A stretch of DNA of 64,000 nucleotides. Source: Pseudobdellovibrionaceae bacterium. Lineage in GTDB: Bacteria > Bdellovibrionota > Bdellovibrionia > Bdellovibrionales > Bdellovibrionaceae. Location: the NCBI GenBank assembly GCA_947449255.1, contig CANFQX010000006.1, forward strand, positions 62,001-126,000, given 5' to 3'. How positions within the stretch are numbered: the stretch's first letter is position 1; the number at the start of each line of letters is the position of its first letter. The notes beneath the pieces were generated by a model. The model was not told the DNA's origin, ran no database searches, and was given only the letters and a program-made list of their open reading frames with translations. Of the stretch, positions 62,927 to 64,000 are shown piece after piece. The translations under genes were made by a program, and so were the position numbers.

Positions 62927-63328
62927 ATGAAGACCCTTCTCAACCCAGGATTGGAACTTCTTGAAAAAAATCCGGAAGTTAAATCATTCATTTATCAACA
63001 GATCTCGGAGTTCGATCAATTTGTAACACCTGAGACCGTCGTCACCGTTGTCTCCAGGGACCCAAAAAAGCTGGCACTTCAATATGAGACAGAAGGTAAG
63101 GAATTTACCAAGCAACAATTATCCAAACTCTACCGCATTGCAATTCTGCTTACTGAAGGCAAGACAAAGCTCGAAGCAGAAGGTATAAATGAGAATATCT
63201 TTGAAGCTGTAAGAATGGCAAAAGATAGTCTTATGCAAAAAATGCTACTGATTCAAGACTCTGTTGTGAGCCACCAAGATCGCCTGATTGAGATCAATCA
63301 CTACCTTCAAAATCGCGGACTACACTAG
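62927..63328 (+). CDS. Small cytosolic helical protein, unknown
   Basis: 133 aa, no signal peptide or membrane segment. It has a strong AAAGGAGG 6 nt before the ATG and a consensus -10 box, so it is probably well expressed. Sequence is charged and mostly helical (FTKQQLSKLYRIAILLTEGK, KLEAEGINENIFEAVRMA, QDSVVSHQDRLIEINHYL), with no Cys. No family recognised. Confidence 0.75.
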   Translation: MKTLLNPGLELLEKNPEVKSFIYQQISEFDQFVTPETVVTVVSRDPKKLALQYETEGKEFTKQQLSKLYRIAILLTEGKTKLEAEGINENIFEAVRMAKDSLMQKMLLIQDSVVSHQDRLIEINHYLQNRGLH

Positions 63329-63330
63329 TT

Positions 63331-63360
63331 AAGATGGTTCCTTTAAAAGAACCATCTTTC
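63331..63360 (+). terminator. Hairpin between the 62927 gene and the peptidase gene
   Basis: Perfect 10-bp arms AAGATGGTTC / GAACCATCTT (63331-63358) lie directly after the stop of the plus-strand gene and also directly after the minus-strand peptidase stop. The T-run is short, so termination may be inefficient. Confidence 0.6.
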
Positions 63361-63362
63361 GA

Positions 63363-64000
63363 CTATTTTTCTGAAAGCAAAGAAAGGTACTTGGAAGAAG
63401 GCTCTTCAACATTCACAGTTGCTCTTCTACTTTCAAGCTTAACCAATGTCCCAATGATATCTTGAAGCTTTTCAAATGGACCAAAGTTTGGTGGAAGATT
63501 TTCTTTCAGCTCCATTGTTAAAACTGGAGTGTTTCTTTCCATCCACATGTAACGCCCAAGACTTCCAGGGAAGCTACCTAAGCTTTTCCAGGGCAGATAA
63601 TCATACTTTGGAGGTGAGGCTATCTTGGGCCCATCGAAATCTAACACTTTTAAAGGTGTATGTACGGACACGATGAAGTCTGGCTTAAACTCTTCGATAT
63701 GATGTATAGCGCATTTTGTTTCAGGTTCGCTTCCGGCTTCTTTACCCGGAAATCGTCGTATATTTCCACCTGTAGATTTTTTCCAATTGGAAACCGCTGA
63801 GGACTCCCAATCTTTTGTGGGGAAATTTCTATTCACATCAATTTTATTGGCATTTGTTCTCGTCTTATATTTAACGCCATCTGGATTAAGAACCGGAACA
63901 ACCCGCCAAGAGTTCCGAGGGGCAATAGCTTCAAGTCTTTCCATCCAATATCTACCGACGGTCCCAGCCGGAGTCTCATCGCCATGGATAAGACTGAATA
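63363..64000 (-). CDS. M14 zinc carboxypeptidase, MpaA-like, 5' end outside window
   Basis: The frame is open to position 64000, so this is the last ~211 residues of a longer gene; the Met at 63944 is internal. The zinc motif HGDETPAG lies upstream of that Met, followed by VVPVLNPDGVKYKTRTNAN, KIDVNRNFPTKDW, third ligand His in FIVSVHTPLK, and catalytic Glu in VLTMELKENLPP. Murein-peptide amidase A and relatives release diaminopimelate from peptidoglycan fragments, fitting a recycling or digestion role. Confidence 0.85.
   Translation of the reverse strand, partial: FSLIHGDETPAGTVGRYWMERLEAIAPRNSWRVVPVLNPDGVKYKTRTNANKIDVNRNFPTKDWESSAVSNWKKSTGGNIRRFPGKEAGSEPETKCAIHHIEEFKPDFIVSVHTPLKVLDFDGPKIASPPKYDYLPWKSLGSFPGSLGRYMWMERNTPVLTMELKENLPPNFGPFEKLQDIIGTLVKLESRRATVNVEEPSSKYLSLLSEK

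Noticed and set aside
1-64000. CRISPR array, prophage, integron or tRNA-linked island
   Set aside because: No regularly spaced repeats, integrase, phage structural genes, tRNA or rRNA were seen. The only mobile-type gene is the REP-associated transposase, which lacks IS ends.

Overview
The window is a chromosomal segment of a motile, diderm, moderately AT-rich bacterium. It most resembles Bdellovibrio and its relatives (Bdellovibrionota). The clues are lipoproteins with an FQNC-type lipobox, tandem short flagellins each with its own strong Shine-Dalgarno, many secreted proteins without recognisable domains, a cluster of membrane FHA proteins, and a classical menaquinone pathway. The assignment is inferred from gene content only; no rRNA, tRNA or CRISPR array was seen.

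Layout. 1-7.6 kb, mostly minus strand: a truncated lipoprotein, rplM-rpsI, truA, a secreted barrel-like protein, a CFI-box cell-surface protein, asd, pssA and a lipid-kinase-like membrane protein. 7.7-11.4 kb: a single-pass protein, an ExbD/TolQ pair, and a divergent sulfatase-like lipoprotein that has lost its catalytic residues. 11.4-18.0 kb: one tight minus-strand operon, tadC - DUF192 - three membrane FHA proteins - a degenerate PP2C-like protein. 18-25.8 kb, plus strand: maf, a cytochrome b562-like protein, a secreted phospholipase D, a small secreted protein, then rnr overlapping a UbiB/ABC1 kinase. 25.8-35.6 kb: an 864-aa secreted helical protein, an alginate-export-type porin, a TPR regulator with two winged helices, and a NitT/TauT-type ABC transporter with a fused double permease and no binding protein beside it. 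35.8-41.5 kb: two flagellins, a REP-associated transposase bracketed by REP-like palindromes, an HD phosphohydrolase, a degenerate SDR and a 33-codon thiolase remnant touching a third REP-like copy. 41.5-50.3 kb: a secreted protein, an M23 peptidase, a canonical PP2C, a TonB-like protein and cheB-cheR-cheA with divergent cheW. 50.3-64 kb: transketolase-like, adenosine deaminase, proline iminopeptidase, a trypsin-like lipoprotein, menF-menD-menH, aroF-menG, menB, ung, a small cytosolic protein and the 3' part of an MpaA-like M14 peptidase.

How the genes fit together. The menaquinone genes run from chorismate supply (aroF) through MenF, MenD, MenH and MenB to the last methylation (MenG); menC, menE and menA must lie elsewhere. 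The Che genes and flagellins serve motility. The operon at 11.4-18.0 kb is the most unusual assembly: three membrane-anchored phosphothreonine readers of different architecture with an orphan Tad-type platform protein and a PP2C fold lacking its metal ligands. The second notable region is 38.3-41.5 kb, where a REP-associated transposase, its probable target repeats and a collapsed gene remnant lie together.
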